Part shown: positions 9,567 to 18,262 of the stretch, in pieces
How the letters are laid out: each line of letters starts with the position of its first letter
Numbering within the stretch: the first letter of the stretch is position 1
Source: Chitinophaga pinensis
GTDB taxonomy: Bacteria; Bacteroidota; Bacteroidia; Chitinophagales; Chitinophagaceae
Direction: 5' to 3'
Assembly: GCA_945862385.1 (NCBI GenBank)
Contig: CAMAXV010000009.1
Location: forward strand, 31,668 to 95,667
Length of the DNA stretch: 64,000 bases
Program-made: the position numbers and the translations under genes
The notes under the pieces: generated by a model
Database searches by the model: none
What the model was told of the DNA's origin: nothing
Seen by the model: only the letters and a program-made list of their open reading frames with translations

Positions 9567-10511
9567 AAAGGTATTGAGGAAGGAAAATTGCAGGTGGGGG
9601 ACATCCTGCCGTCGATCAATGAATTGAGTTTTCATTTTGAAATTTGTCGGGATACGGCTGAAAAAGGGTACAAGGCATTAAAAATGCAGGGTATTGTCAG
9701 CTCGGTTCCCGGAAAAGGGTATTTTATTCAACGGGTAGACCTGGAAAGCAGCATCAAGGTGTTCCTGATGTTTAACAAACTAAGTCCACATAAAAAAATC
9801 ATCTATGATGCCTTTGTGAATACACTGGGTTCAAAAGTATCCGTGGATTTTTATATTTACAACAATGACCTTTCGCTTTTCAGAAAATTGCTGGATAACT
9901 CCAGTGCAGATTATGATTTTTATGTGATCATTCCCCATTTCATTGAAGGTGGTGAGAAGGCCCCGGTGCTGATCAATCAGCTGGATAAGCACAAGCTCAT
10001 TTTGCTGGATAAAATTTTGCCGCAGGTAACAGGGGATTTCAGTGCCGTATATGAAGATTTTGAGCAGGATATTTATAGAGCACTGGAAGAAGGATTGCCT
10101 CAGCTGAGAAAATACCATTCAATCAAGCTTATCACACCTGAGAACAGTTATTATCCTGATGAAATAAAATCTGGGTTGATGAGTTTTTGCACACGATATA
10201 ACTTCAATTGTGGCCTCGTCCACGATATTGCAGTTGAAGATTTAAAGCAGGGAACTGTATACATCAATCTGGTGGATGATGATTTGGTCGTGCTTGTTGA
10301 AAAAGCCATTGCTACAGGGTTGGAAGTTGGGAGTGAGCTTGGTATCATTTCCTATAATGAAACACCGCTGAAGCGCATTATCCTTCAGGGTATTACAACC
10401 ATTTCAACTGATTTTGAGAGGATGGGGAAAGCCGCCGCAGAAATTGTTTTATCGGGTAAGCCTGCAAGGATGGCGGTGCCATTCAGCATGAACCTGAGGT
10501 CATCGCTGTAA
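9564..10511 (+). CDS. GntR-family regulator with periplasmic-binding-like domain, 5' end frameshifted
   Basis: The uninterrupted 315-residue frame contains a winged helix (DILPSINELSFHFEICRDT, then a beta-hairpin wing ending VPGKGYFIQRV) followed by a LacI/PBP1-like effector-binding domain (about 75-315). This architecture is common for sugar-responsive GntR regulators of Bacteroidota. The ATG used here is internal: it cuts off the first recognition-domain helix (TPKYQQLANCI), which is present upstream in frame but preceded by a TGA at 9519. The natural start is at 9481 in a different frame. If the frameshift is real, DNA binding should be impaired. The likely targets are the neighbouring GH106 or rhamnose genes. 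Confidence 0.85.
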   Translation: MKGIEEGKLQVGDILPSINELSFHFEICRDTAEKGYKALKMQGIVSSVPGKGYFIQRVDLESSIKVFLMFNKLSPHKKIIYDAFVNTLGSKVSVDFYIYNNDLSLFRKLLDNSSADYDFYVIIPHFIEGGEKAPVLINQLDKHKLILLDKILPQVTGDFSAVYEDFEQDIYRALEEGLPQLRKYHSIKLITPENSYYPDEIKSGLMSFCTRYNFNCGLVHDIAVEDLKQGTVYINLVDDDLVVLVEKAIATGLEVGSELGIISYNETPLKRIILQGITTISTDFERMGKAAAEIVLSGKPARMAVPFSMNLRSSL

Positions 10512-10545
10512 AAGCTGAACAACAATGCCAGTCCATTGTTAACTG

Positions 10546-10698
10546 ATGGTGAAAACCAAAAAGATCAATAAGAAAAAACCCTTCCTGCCGGAAAAAATAT
10601 GTGTAACCTGTGGTCGTCCATACTCATGGCGCAAGAAATGGGAAAAGGTCTGGGAGGAAGTTAAATATTGCAGTGACCGTTGCCGCAAATCAAGGTGA
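10546..10698 (+). CDS. DUF2256 small zinc-ribbon protein
   Basis: A 50-residue basic protein starting [17 protein letters not shown]. Cysteines at 19 and 22 (CVTC) and at 42 and 46 (CSDRC) make a compact zinc-binding site, and the sequence [19 protein letters not shown] is typical of the DUF2256 family. The function of the family is unknown to me; proteins of this family are often found next to cryptochrome/photolyase genes, but none is visible here. The gene starts 35 bp after the GntR stop and ends 3 bp before the convergent beta-lactamase-like gene, so it may be co-transcribed with the regulator. Confidence 0.8.
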   Translation: MVKTKKINKKKPFLPEKICVTCGRPYSWRKKWEKVWEEVKYCSDRCRKSR

Positions 10699-10701
10699 TT
10701 G

Positions 10702-11994
10702 TCAATTATCCGCAATCCTGATTGCAGCTTTTTTATCCAGTGGGTCTCTTTGATCATAGTTTATGCCAAACATGTTCAGCTTTGGCTGAATTTTTCTTTT
10801 TCTACTTAGTTCATAGGTATAAAACTTATCGCCCAGGGCCTTTAAAAAAGGAAAGCCAACAGTTTCTTCATCGTATTTTGAATCGTTCACAATGCCATCA
10901 CTGTTAACATAAACAGTTGCGGCAAGCATATATTCTATGTTGTTCAGCGTGTCTCTGACATAGGATACATCTGTGAGAAAGCCATAAGCCCATCCTACTT
11001 TGTTGAACACCCGGATGTGAGCTGGAATTTTTTTGGATGCATCACTGAAAAAGAATTTAACATAGCTGTCATAGAAAATGCTGTCGTTGTATTTCGGTGA
11101 TGTTGTTTCCGATGGGTATTGTGAAAGGTATTTCAGGAGAAAAGCCCTGTCTGCCTCTGTTATATTAAACCTGGATTTCACAGGAACCGATTCAGGTTCA
11201 ATAATAGCCTGTAACATGCGTTGCATGTCTTCCAGTGAGATATTGTTATGGCGGGTGAAGTCGAACGATCCTTGAACAAGTTCGTCATTTCTGTTGATAT
11301 GGCCAATGCCAATGCGGACGGGCGGAGGGAAATTAAAACTATCGGTGTTGTAGCCTGGAGACTGGTAATGGATTTCCCTTCCAGTAGTATTGATGAATGC
11401 TATGCCATTGGTATGCCGGTTTTGTTCATCTGTATAACCCATGAATTGCCTGGTTATCCTGGCTGAACTGTACCCTTTTTCGGTGAGTTTTCTGTTGGCA
11501 CCTTGCTGGGAAACAAATTGGTATAACCTGTTATAAGGGTCGTTTTCACTGATCAAAAGTGCCCTTTTGATAAAATGCGCAATACTCGGGTAACCATCCG
11601 CTGCAGAACTGTCTTTATCCATCGCCACCTGCCGCTCAAAGCTGCTGTCAAACCTCATCCGGGTGTTCAGGTTCACTTCCGGTAAATTCATTTCATTCAG
11701 TTTCTCAAGTGCAAGAAACGCGAGCGGCATCTTGACCATAGATGCCGGATTGAAATAATACGCCGGATCAACATGAAAGGCGTGATTGGTGAATTTGGCC
11801 TCGCCCTTTAGGTTTCTGTCTATCTGCGTGTAAATAATTTGCACACGGTACTGCTCCGGATCGCTGATTATTTTTTGTGCATTAGTATCACTGATGTCTG
11901 CAAGGATTAATCGCATCAGTGTATCCGTTCTGAACTGGGCTTCTGCCTGAAAGCAAACTGCCATGAAACAAATAAAAAAAAGTACGCTTCGCAT
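10702..11994 (-). CDS. Secreted class A beta-lactamase-like serine hydrolase
   Basis: A 430-residue protein with a signal peptide (1-20, ending AEAQ). It has the three active-site boxes of the serine beta-lactamase/penicillin-binding fold. The nucleophile box is SMVK (S85-K88). The SDN box is altered to SEN (149-151, in ISENDPYNRL). The KTG box is altered to KVG (332-334). At about 430 residues it is longer than true class A beta-lactamases (about 290), with an insertion between the SEN and KVG boxes and a C-terminal extension. A role in cell-wall or peptide hydrolysis is as likely as antibiotic resistance. It is transcribed away from the GH32 gene and has no obvious link to the sugar locus. 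Confidence 0.8.
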   Translation of the reverse strand: MRSVLFFICFMAVCFQAEAQFRTDTLMRLILADISDTNAQKIISDPEQYRVQIIYTQIDRNLKGEAKFTNHAFHVDPAYYFNPASMVKMPLAFLALEKLNEMNLPEVNLNTRMRFDSSFERQVAMDKDSSAADGYPSIAHFIKRALLISENDPYNRLYQFVSQQGANRKLTEKGYSSARITRQFMGYTDEQNRHTNGIAFINTTGREIHYQSPGYNTDSFNFPPPVRIGIGHINRNDELVQGSFDFTRHNNISLEDMQRMLQAIIEPESVPVKSRFNITEADRAFLLKYLSQYPSETTSPKYNDSIFYDSYVKFFFSDASKKIPAHIRVFNKVGWAYGFLTDVSYVRDTLNNIEYMLAATVYVNSDGIVNDSKYDEETVGFPFLKALGDKFYTYELSRKRKIQPKLNMFGINYDQRDPLDKKAAIRIADN

Positions 11995-12059
11995 ATTTTA
12001 ACCTTAAGAAAGTATGATAAATTTATTGGTATTCCTTCAATCTGATGTAAGTTCATGGT

Positions 12060-13568
12060 ATGAAATCAATGAAGCTTGCCGCCGCTGCTTTAGCCCTGAT
12101 GCTGTTAGGAGAAATTAAAGCACAGGTTTTCGGTATCCAAACCGATCAGATCCACCGTCCGAAAATACATTTTACTCCCAGGCAGGGCTGGATGAATGAT
12201 CCCAACGGCATGGTTTTTCACAATGGCGTTTACCATCTTTTTTACCAGCATAACCCTGATGCATCTGTATGGGGACCTATGCATTGGGGCCATGCTGTAA
12301 GTAAGGATATGATAGACTGGAAACATGAGCCTATTGCATTGTACCCTGATAGCCTGGGAACAATCTTTTCAGGAAGTGCGGTGGTGGATCTGAACAATAC
12401 ATCCGGACTTGCACCGAAAGGGAAGGTGCCTCTGGTGGCAGTTTTCACCTATCACAATCAGGCTTTGGCAGACAAAGGACGAAATGATTTTCAGACGCAG
12501 GGTATTGCCTATAGCATCGATAATGGCGCTACCTGGCAGAAGTACAAAGGTAATCCGGTTCTGAAAAATCCGGGGATCCGAGATTTCAGAGACCCCAAGG
12601 TGATGTGGCATGCAGCTACCGGGCGATGGGTTATGACCCTGGCTGTGCTTGACAGGATATATTTTTACTCCTCACCCAACCTGAAAGATTGGAAAAAGGA
12701 AAGTGAGTTTGGAAAGGATGCCGGTGCCCATGGAGGCGTATGGGAATGTCCGGATCTGTTTCCAATGCAGGTTGAAGGTAAAACCATCTGGACGTTGCTC
12801 GTCAACCTCAATCCAGGTGGACCAAACAAGGGTTCTGCCACGCAGTATTTCCTGGGTTCATTTGACGGACACCGGTTTAGTCCGCTCTCTAACCAAACCA
12901 ATTGGCTGGATTATGGTCCGGATGAATATGCCGGTGTTACCTGGTCCAATACAGGAAGCAGAAGGCTTTTCATTGGCTGGATGAGCAACTGGATGTATGC
13001 TAATCAGGTACCTACAGAAACCTGGCGCAGCGCCTGCACCATACCAAGAGAACTTAGGCTCGTCAAACTGGGTGCTGGTTACAGACTCGCATCTATGCCT
13101 GTAAATGAGCTGAACAAGTATAATCAGAAACCCCTTGTGTACAATTACCCCAATGTTTCAAAAGGGTTGTCTCTTGGGGCCGCATCAGTTGCGGCATTGC
13201 CATGCCGGATAGATTTGGACATGTCTCTTGAAACCTGTGCCTTTACCATTTTCAACGAAAATGAAGAGGAAGTGAAGGTTGGGTATGATAAACAAACGGG
13301 CAATTATTTTATTGACAGAACACGTGCCGGGAAAAGTTATTTTCACAAGGAATTTGCTGCAAGGCATACATCTCCGAGGCATACAAGCAGTAAAAAGCTC
13401 AGAATGACGCTGATTATTGATGTAGCTTCAGTGGAATTGTTTGCCGATGGCGGACTAACAACCATGACGTCTTTGTTCTTTCCAACCATCAGTTTCAATA
13501 AGCTAAGTTTTCAATCTGATATTTCTCCGATTTCTATAAATTATGCCACATTGAAGCCCCTTGAATAA
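12060..13568 (+). CDS. Secreted GH32 fructan hydrolase (levanase/inulinase type)
   Basis: Hydrolyses beta-fructofuranosides such as levan, inulin or sucrose. The 502-residue protein has a signal peptide (about 1-21) and then a five-bladed propeller. The nucleophile is in WMNDPNG, the stabilising aspartate in FRDPKV, and the acid/base glutamate in WECPDLF, in that order. A C-terminal beta-sandwich follows, with IDVASVELFADGG near the end. It lies between the beta-lactamase-like gene and rhaT, and no fructose kinase or transporter is nearby. It therefore looks like an isolated fructanase inserted in, or bordering, a rhamnose locus. An imperfect inverted repeat sits just after the stop (13571-13595) but has no T-run. 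Confidence 0.93.
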   Translation: MKSMKLAAAALALMLLGEIKAQVFGIQTDQIHRPKIHFTPRQGWMNDPNGMVFHNGVYHLFYQHNPDASVWGPMHWGHAVSKDMIDWKHEPIALYPDSLGTIFSGSAVVDLNNTSGLAPKGKVPLVAVFTYHNQALADKGRNDFQTQGIAYSIDNGATWQKYKGNPVLKNPGIRDFRDPKVMWHAATGRWVMTLAVLDRIYFYSSPNLKDWKKESEFGKDAGAHGGVWECPDLFPMQVEGKTIWTLLVNLNPGGPNKGSATQYFLGSFDGHRFSPLSNQTNWLDYGPDEYAGVTWSNTGSRRLFIGWMSNWMYANQVPTETWRSACTIPRELRLVKLGAGYRLASMPVNELNKYNQKPLVYNYPNVSKGLSLGAASVAALPCRIDLDMSLETCAFTIFNENEEEVKVGYDKQTGNYFIDRTRAGKSYFHKEFAARHTSPRHTSSKKLRMTLIIDVASVELFADGGLTTMTSLFFPTISFNKLSFQSDISPISINYATLKPLE

Positions 13569-13709
13569 AGCCTGTGTGTTAACAAACACTGCAGGATGGT
13601 TATCAGGAAATCTTTCTATTAATTGCAAAAGAACAGTGCCGCTTTCGATGAACGCATCACCGTAAATAAGTATATTAGCTTATCAGTTTGCCATCAACCC
13701 ACCAACACT

Positions 13710-14801
13710 ATGCAGGTCATTCTAGGAGTACTTTTTCATTTTATAGGCGGCTTTGCCTCAGGAAGCTTTTACATCCCGTTTAAGAAAGTAAAAGGGTGGC
13801 ATTGGGAGAGCTACTGGATTATTGGTGGATTGTTTTCATGGCTGATCGTGCCTCCACTGGCTGCCTACCTTACCATTCCCGATTTTACTGAAATCATCTC
13901 CGGATCAGGTGGCGCTGTATTGGGATACACTTTTCTGTTTGGGGTACTCTGGGGTATAGGTGGACTTACCTATGGCTTAGGTGTGCGGTATCTTGGGGTT
14001 TCTCTGGGCAGCAGCATTATCCTGGGCCTGTGTATGGTTTTTGGCGCCCTTATTCCGGCAATTTATTATGACTTCAATGTGGTGGAAGGGAAAGATACTT
14101 TCAGTATGATGATTGGGTCAGACTGGGGAAGAACCATTATCATTGGTCTCCTCATCTGTGTAGCTGGTATTATGGTCAGTGGCAAAGCTGGGATGCTTAA
14201 AGAGAAGGAATTGCAAGCTACTGGAACAGATCCGCATGGGGTTTCGGTAAAGTCTGAGTACAAATTCGGATTAGGCATGTTGGTTTCAGTTATATCCGGA
14301 GTACTCAGTGCCTGTTTTAATTTCGGATTGGAAGCGGGGCAATCAATGGCCAATGTGGCCAATGCGGTTTGGGTAGCATCCCATGCTGGAGAAGGAGAAT
14401 TTCTATACAGGAATAATGTGGTTTATGTGGTGTTATTGTGGGGCGGACTCACCACTAACCTCATATGGTGCCTGATTCTGAATATCAGGAATAAATCTTT
14501 TGGTGATTATACTGACCGGTCAACACCATTGGTAAAAAATTATCTTTTTTCAGCCATTGCCGGAACCACCTGGTTTCTGCAATTTTTCTTTTACGGCATG
14601 GGAGAAAGCAAACTCGGTAATGGTCCGAGTTCCTGGATCCTCCACATGGCCTTCATCATCCTTGTGGCGAATGTGTGGGGACTGCTGCTCAAAGAATGGC
14701 AGGGGGTACGTGCGAAAACAACCCGAACAATTATAGCCGGGATTGCCATCATCATTCTGTCTGTGCTTGTTGTGGGATATGGCAATGGGCTTCATCAATA
14801 G
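13710..14801 (+). CDS. rhaT: L-rhamnose/proton symporter RhaT
   Basis: Imports L-rhamnose with a proton across the inner membrane. The 363-residue protein has about ten hydrophobic segments and the RhaT signatures FYIPFKKVKGWHWES near the N-terminus and LWGIGGLTYGLGVRYLG around residues 88-105. I chose the ATG at 13710, which begins MQVILGVLFHFIGG exactly where the family starts; a TTG further upstream would add 29 residues with no membrane character. It is the first gene of rhaT-aldolase/dehydrogenase-isomerase-kinase, with short gaps of 32, 24 and 12 bp between the genes. Its middle loop (about residues 160-195) is longer than in E. coli RhaT as I recall it. Confidence 0.93.
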   Translation: MQVILGVLFHFIGGFASGSFYIPFKKVKGWHWESYWIIGGLFSWLIVPPLAAYLTIPDFTEIISGSGGAVLGYTFLFGVLWGIGGLTYGLGVRYLGVSLGSSIILGLCMVFGALIPAIYYDFNVVEGKDTFSMMIGSDWGRTIIIGLLICVAGIMVSGKAGMLKEKELQATGTDPHGVSVKSEYKFGLGMLVSVISGVLSACFNFGLEAGQSMANVANAVWVASHAGEGEFLYRNNVVYVVLLWGGLTTNLIWCLILNIRNKSFGDYTDRSTPLVKNYLFSAIAGTTWFLQFFFYGMGESKLGNGPSSWILHMAFIILVANVWGLLLKEWQGVRAKTTRTIIAGIAIIILSVLVVGYGNGLHQ

Positions 14802-14833
14802 TATTTAAAAATTAAATCTAATACAACTTAATT

Positions 14834-16951
14834 ATGTCAGAGAATGCTGTGTTCAGGTATGTGAATTATCTATGGGATCAGGAAAAGGCAAAATCAATGG
14901 AAGGTGATGAAGTAGCTCTGCTGCTTTATCGTTCCAATATACTCGGAGCCGATTTGCGCATAACAAATTATGGCGGAGGCAATACATCCTGCAAGACGAT
15001 TGAAAAAGATCCTTTGACCGGGCAGGATACAGAAGTGATGTGGATCAAAGGCTCAGGAGGGGATATCGGTTCCCTGAAACGCAGCGGGCTTGCTGCGCTT
15101 TATATGGAAAGATTACAAAATCTGACTAAGGTATACCGTGGGCTGGCCTACGAAGATGAGATGGTGGCCTTATTCAATCACTGTATTTTTGACCTGGATT
15201 CGAAAGCACCATCTATAGATACACCACTTCATGGTTTTCTTCCCTTTAAACACATCGATCATTTGCATCCGGATGCAGCAATAGCCATTGCTGCATCAAA
15301 GGATGGTGAAAAGATAACCCGTGAACTGTTTAATGGAACAATCGGATGGGTGAATTGGCAGCGCCCGGGTTTCGATCTTGGCTTGCAACTTAAAGCCTGT
15401 CTGGAAGCCAATCCCGGAATCAGGGGCATTATGCTGGGTTCGCATGGTTTATTTACCTGGGGTGATACTGCATACGATTGTTACATCAATTCTCTGGAAG
15501 TAATTGAACAATGTGCAGCTTACATTGAGGAACAGGTTGTTAAAAATGGCAGTGTGTTTGGTGGACAAAAAATCGAATCGCTTCCACAGGAAGAGAGAAT
15601 AGCAAGAGCTGCAGCCCTGGCTCCGGTCTTGAGGGGCTTCTGCTCTTCACATACCCGCATGCTTGGACATTTTACCGATGATTCACGGGTGCTTGAGTTC
15701 ATCAATTCCAATGACCTAGAGAGGCTTGCTCCAATGGGAACCAGCTGTCCTGATCACTTCCTTAGAACTAAGATTAGTCCGCTCGTACTGCAGCTTGCAC
15801 CAGATGCAGACATCAGTGATCTTGGTCAGTTGAAGTCAGCCATCGAGCCTCAAATTGTGGCATACCGCAACATGTATACGGATTATTATAATAATTGCAG
15901 GTACGACAATAGTCCGGCGCTCCGCGATCCCAATCCTGTTGTGATAATCTATCCTGGCGTGGGTATGTTCACCTTTGCAAAAGATAAGTCAACTGCAAGG
16001 GTATCATCGGAGTTTTACATCAATGCCATCAATGTGATGCGTGGGGCGGAAGCAATTTCAGCATATACTTCATTGCCACATCAGGAAGCCTTCAACATTG
16101 AATACTGGTTACTTGAAGAAGCCAAATTACAGCGCATGCCCAGGCCCAAATCCTTATCAGGTAAGGTAGCATTGGTGACAGGTAGTGCGGGAGGTATCGG
16201 TAAGTCTATAGCGAGGAAGTTCCTGGAAGAAGGAGCTTGTGTGATGTTGTCTGACATGGATGCTGATCGTTTGGCGGCCAGTGTGGATGAATTAAAAAAG
16301 GTATTTGGCAGAGATGTGGTTTCAGGAGCAGTACTCAATGTGACTTCCCGTGAAACAATTGAAAAGGCATATAGTCAAGCTGGGCGCGAGTTTGGAGGTG
16401 TAGACATACTGGTGAATTCAGCAGGGTTGTCTATTTCCAAGCCAATCGAAGAACATACTGAAAAAGACTGGGATATTTTATACGATGTGCTTGTAAAGGG
16501 ACAGTTTCTGATGACACAGGGTGCTGTAAGCATCATGCGCAAGCAGGGTGTAGGTGGTGATATCATCAACATCGTCAGTAAAAATGCACTTGTTTCTGGT
16601 CCAAATAACGCGGGTTACGGATCCGCAAAAGCTGCGCAGCTGCACCTCACCCGTTTGAATGCTGCTGAATTGGGGGCAGATAAAATCAGGGTCAATACGG
16701 TTAATCCGGATGCTGTTATAGCAGACAGTAAGATCTGGGAAGGAGAGTGGGCGCAAGGCAGGGCAAAGGCCTATGGTATCAGTGTGGAGGAGCTGCCTGC
16801 ATTCTATGCAAAGCGAACATTATTGAATGAAGTGATACTTCCTGTTGATATTGCCAATGCATGTTTTGCACTCACTGGCGGATTGTTGAATAAGTCTACG
16901 GGAAATGTGATCAATGTGGATGGTGGAGTTGCTATGGCCTTTGTTCGTTAA
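14834..16951 (+). CDS. rhaEW: Bifunctional rhamnulose-1-phosphate aldolase / lactaldehyde dehydrogenase
   Basis: One chain carries two consecutive steps: cleavage of L-rhamnulose 1-phosphate to DHAP and L-lactaldehyde, and oxidation of lactaldehyde. The N-terminal class II aldolase domain (about 1-420) has candidate zinc ligands in HLHPDA (H143, H145) and GSHGLFTWG (H204). The C-terminal short-chain dehydrogenase (about 440-705) has the NAD loop TGSAGGIG (449-456), NSAG (528-531), S582 and the Y595-K599 active-site pair. Length and domain order match the RhaEW/YuxG family. It is the second gene of the rhamnose operon, followed 24 bp later by the isomerase. Confidence 0.93.
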   Translation: MSENAVFRYVNYLWDQEKAKSMEGDEVALLLYRSNILGADLRITNYGGGNTSCKTIEKDPLTGQDTEVMWIKGSGGDIGSLKRSGLAALYMERLQNLTKVYRGLAYEDEMVALFNHCIFDLDSKAPSIDTPLHGFLPFKHIDHLHPDAAIAIAASKDGEKITRELFNGTIGWVNWQRPGFDLGLQLKACLEANPGIRGIMLGSHGLFTWGDTAYDCYINSLEVIEQCAAYIEEQVVKNGSVFGGQKIESLPQEERIARAAALAPVLRGFCSSHTRMLGHFTDDSRVLEFINSNDLERLAPMGTSCPDHFLRTKISPLVLQLAPDADISDLGQLKSAIEPQIVAYRNMYTDYYNNCRYDNSPALRDPNPVVIIYPGVGMFTFAKDKSTARVSSEFYINAINVMRGAEAISAYTSLPHQEAFNIEYWLLEEAKLQRMPRPKSLSGKVALVTGSAGGIGKSIARKFLEEGACVMLSDMDADRLAASVDELKKVFGRDVVSGAVLNVTSRETIEKAYSQAGREFGGVDILVNSAGLSISKPIEEHTEKDWDILYDVLVKGQFLMTQGAVSIMRKQGVGGDIINIVSKNALVSGPNNAGYGSAKAAQLHLTRLNAAELGADKIRVNTVNPDAVIADSKIWEGEWAQGRAKAYGISVEELPAFYAKRTLLNEVILPVDIANACFALTGGLLNKSTGNVINVDGGVAMAFVR

Positions 16952-16975
16952 TTTTTAATAGTTCAATTTGCCTTT

Positions 16976-18250
16976 ATGCAAATAGAAAATGCAAGGATAG
17001 AGGAACTAAATTCACAATTGGAGTCAGTGCACAAAAGAAATTTTGATTTTCATGCTGCTGCCATAACCAATGTTGAGGCAATTATTGATAAACTCATTGC
17101 TTTTCAAGTGGCGATTCCAAGTTGGGCGCTGGGTGCTGGTGGTACACGTTTTGGAAGATTTTCAATTGGAGGAGAGCCAGGCAATCTGGAGGAAAAGATA
17201 GCTGATGTGGGTTTGTTGCATAAGCTGAATATGTCAAGCGGTGCAATTTCCTTGCACATTCCGTGGGATATTCCCTCGGATGCTGCAAAGATCAAGGCAT
17301 TGGCTGCACACCATGGTTTAGTCTTTGACGCAATGAATTCCAATACTTTTCAGGATCAGCCCGGACAAAAATTAAGTTACAAGTACGGCTCTCTGCAAAA
17401 TGTAGACAAAGCTGTTCGCCAACAGGCTGTAGATCACAACTTGGAAGTAATCAAATACGGGAAAGAATTGGGCTCCAATTCCCTGACCGTCTGGTTGTCT
17501 GATGGATCTAACTTCCCAGGACAACTGAATTTCAGGAAGGCATTTGAAAATACACTTGAAGGGTTACAGGATATCTATGCAGGATTGCCGGAAGACTGGA
17601 AAGTATTTGTTGAATACAAGGCCTTCGAACCCAATTTTTACAGCATGACTGTAGGCGACTGGGGACATTCGCTACTCTATGCCAACAAGCTTGGTCCCAA
17701 AGCATTTACATTGGTTGATTTGGGTCATCATCTGCCCAATGCCAACATCGAACAAATTATTTCGCTCTTGTTGATGGAAGGTAAACTGGGTGGTTTTCAT
17801 TTCAATGATTCAAAGTACGGAGATGACGACCTTACTGTTGGCTCCATCAGGCCCTATCAGCTTTTCCTGATTTTCAGGGAGCTCGTAGAGGGAATGAATG
17901 CCAGGGGAATGAATCATGCAACTGATCTTGGTTGGATGATTGATGCATCGCATAATATCAAGGATCCCCTGGAGGACCTCCTGCAATCTGTTGAAGCCAT
18001 TATGATAGCATATACACAGGCACTCATGGTAGACGATGCCGCTTTGGATGAAGCCAGACAAAACAATGATGTGGCGCTTGCACAGGAGTTGTTGCAACAT
18101 GCTTTCCGCACCGATGTTCGGGCTATTGTTGCAGAAGCGAGGCTTCGCGCTGGAGCCGCAATTGATCCGCTGGGTGCGTACAGGTCTATGCAGGTAAGGA
18201 AGATGTTGATTGATGAACGCGGTGCTGTGTCAAAGGCAACAGGACTATAA
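16976..18250 (+). CDS. rhaI: L-rhamnose isomerase, Pseudomonas stutzeri type
   Basis: Interconverts L-rhamnose and L-rhamnulose. The 424-residue TIM-barrel protein belongs to the P. stutzeri-type isomerases, not the E. coli RhaA family. Candidate metal ligands are E213 (FVEYKAFEP), D248 (LVDLGHH), H275 (GGFHFND) and D283/D285. Their spacing matches the P. stutzeri enzyme as I remember it, with an offset of six residues. The position between the bifunctional aldolase and an FGGY kinase, behind rhaT, supports L-rhamnose as the physiological substrate. The kinase starts 12 bp downstream. Confidence 0.92.
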   Translation: MQIENARIEELNSQLESVHKRNFDFHAAAITNVEAIIDKLIAFQVAIPSWALGAGGTRFGRFSIGGEPGNLEEKIADVGLLHKLNMSSGAISLHIPWDIPSDAAKIKALAAHHGLVFDAMNSNTFQDQPGQKLSYKYGSLQNVDKAVRQQAVDHNLEVIKYGKELGSNSLTVWLSDGSNFPGQLNFRKAFENTLEGLQDIYAGLPEDWKVFVEYKAFEPNFYSMTVGDWGHSLLYANKLGPKAFTLVDLGHHLPNANIEQIISLLLMEGKLGGFHFNDSKYGDDDLTVGSIRPYQLFLIFRELVEGMNARGMNHATDLGWMIDASHNIKDPLEDLLQSVEAIMIAYTQALMVDDAALDEARQNNDVALAQELLQHAFRTDVRAIVAEARLRAGAAIDPLGAYRSMQVRKMLIDERGAVSKATGL

Positions 18251-18262
18251 ATTGAATACCTT

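Noticed and set aside
10702..11994. Clinical-type class A beta-lactamase
   Set aside because: Two of three active-site boxes are altered and the length is atypical, so only a beta-lactamase-like serine hydrolase is claimed.
13571..13595. Imperfect inverted repeat after the GH32 stop as a terminator
   Set aside because: It has a bulge and is not followed by a T-run; function unclear, so it was not listed as a terminator.
13623..13709. Longer start for rhaT from TTG
   Set aside because: The extra 29 residues are not membrane-like and RhaT proteins begin where the ATG at 13710 begins.
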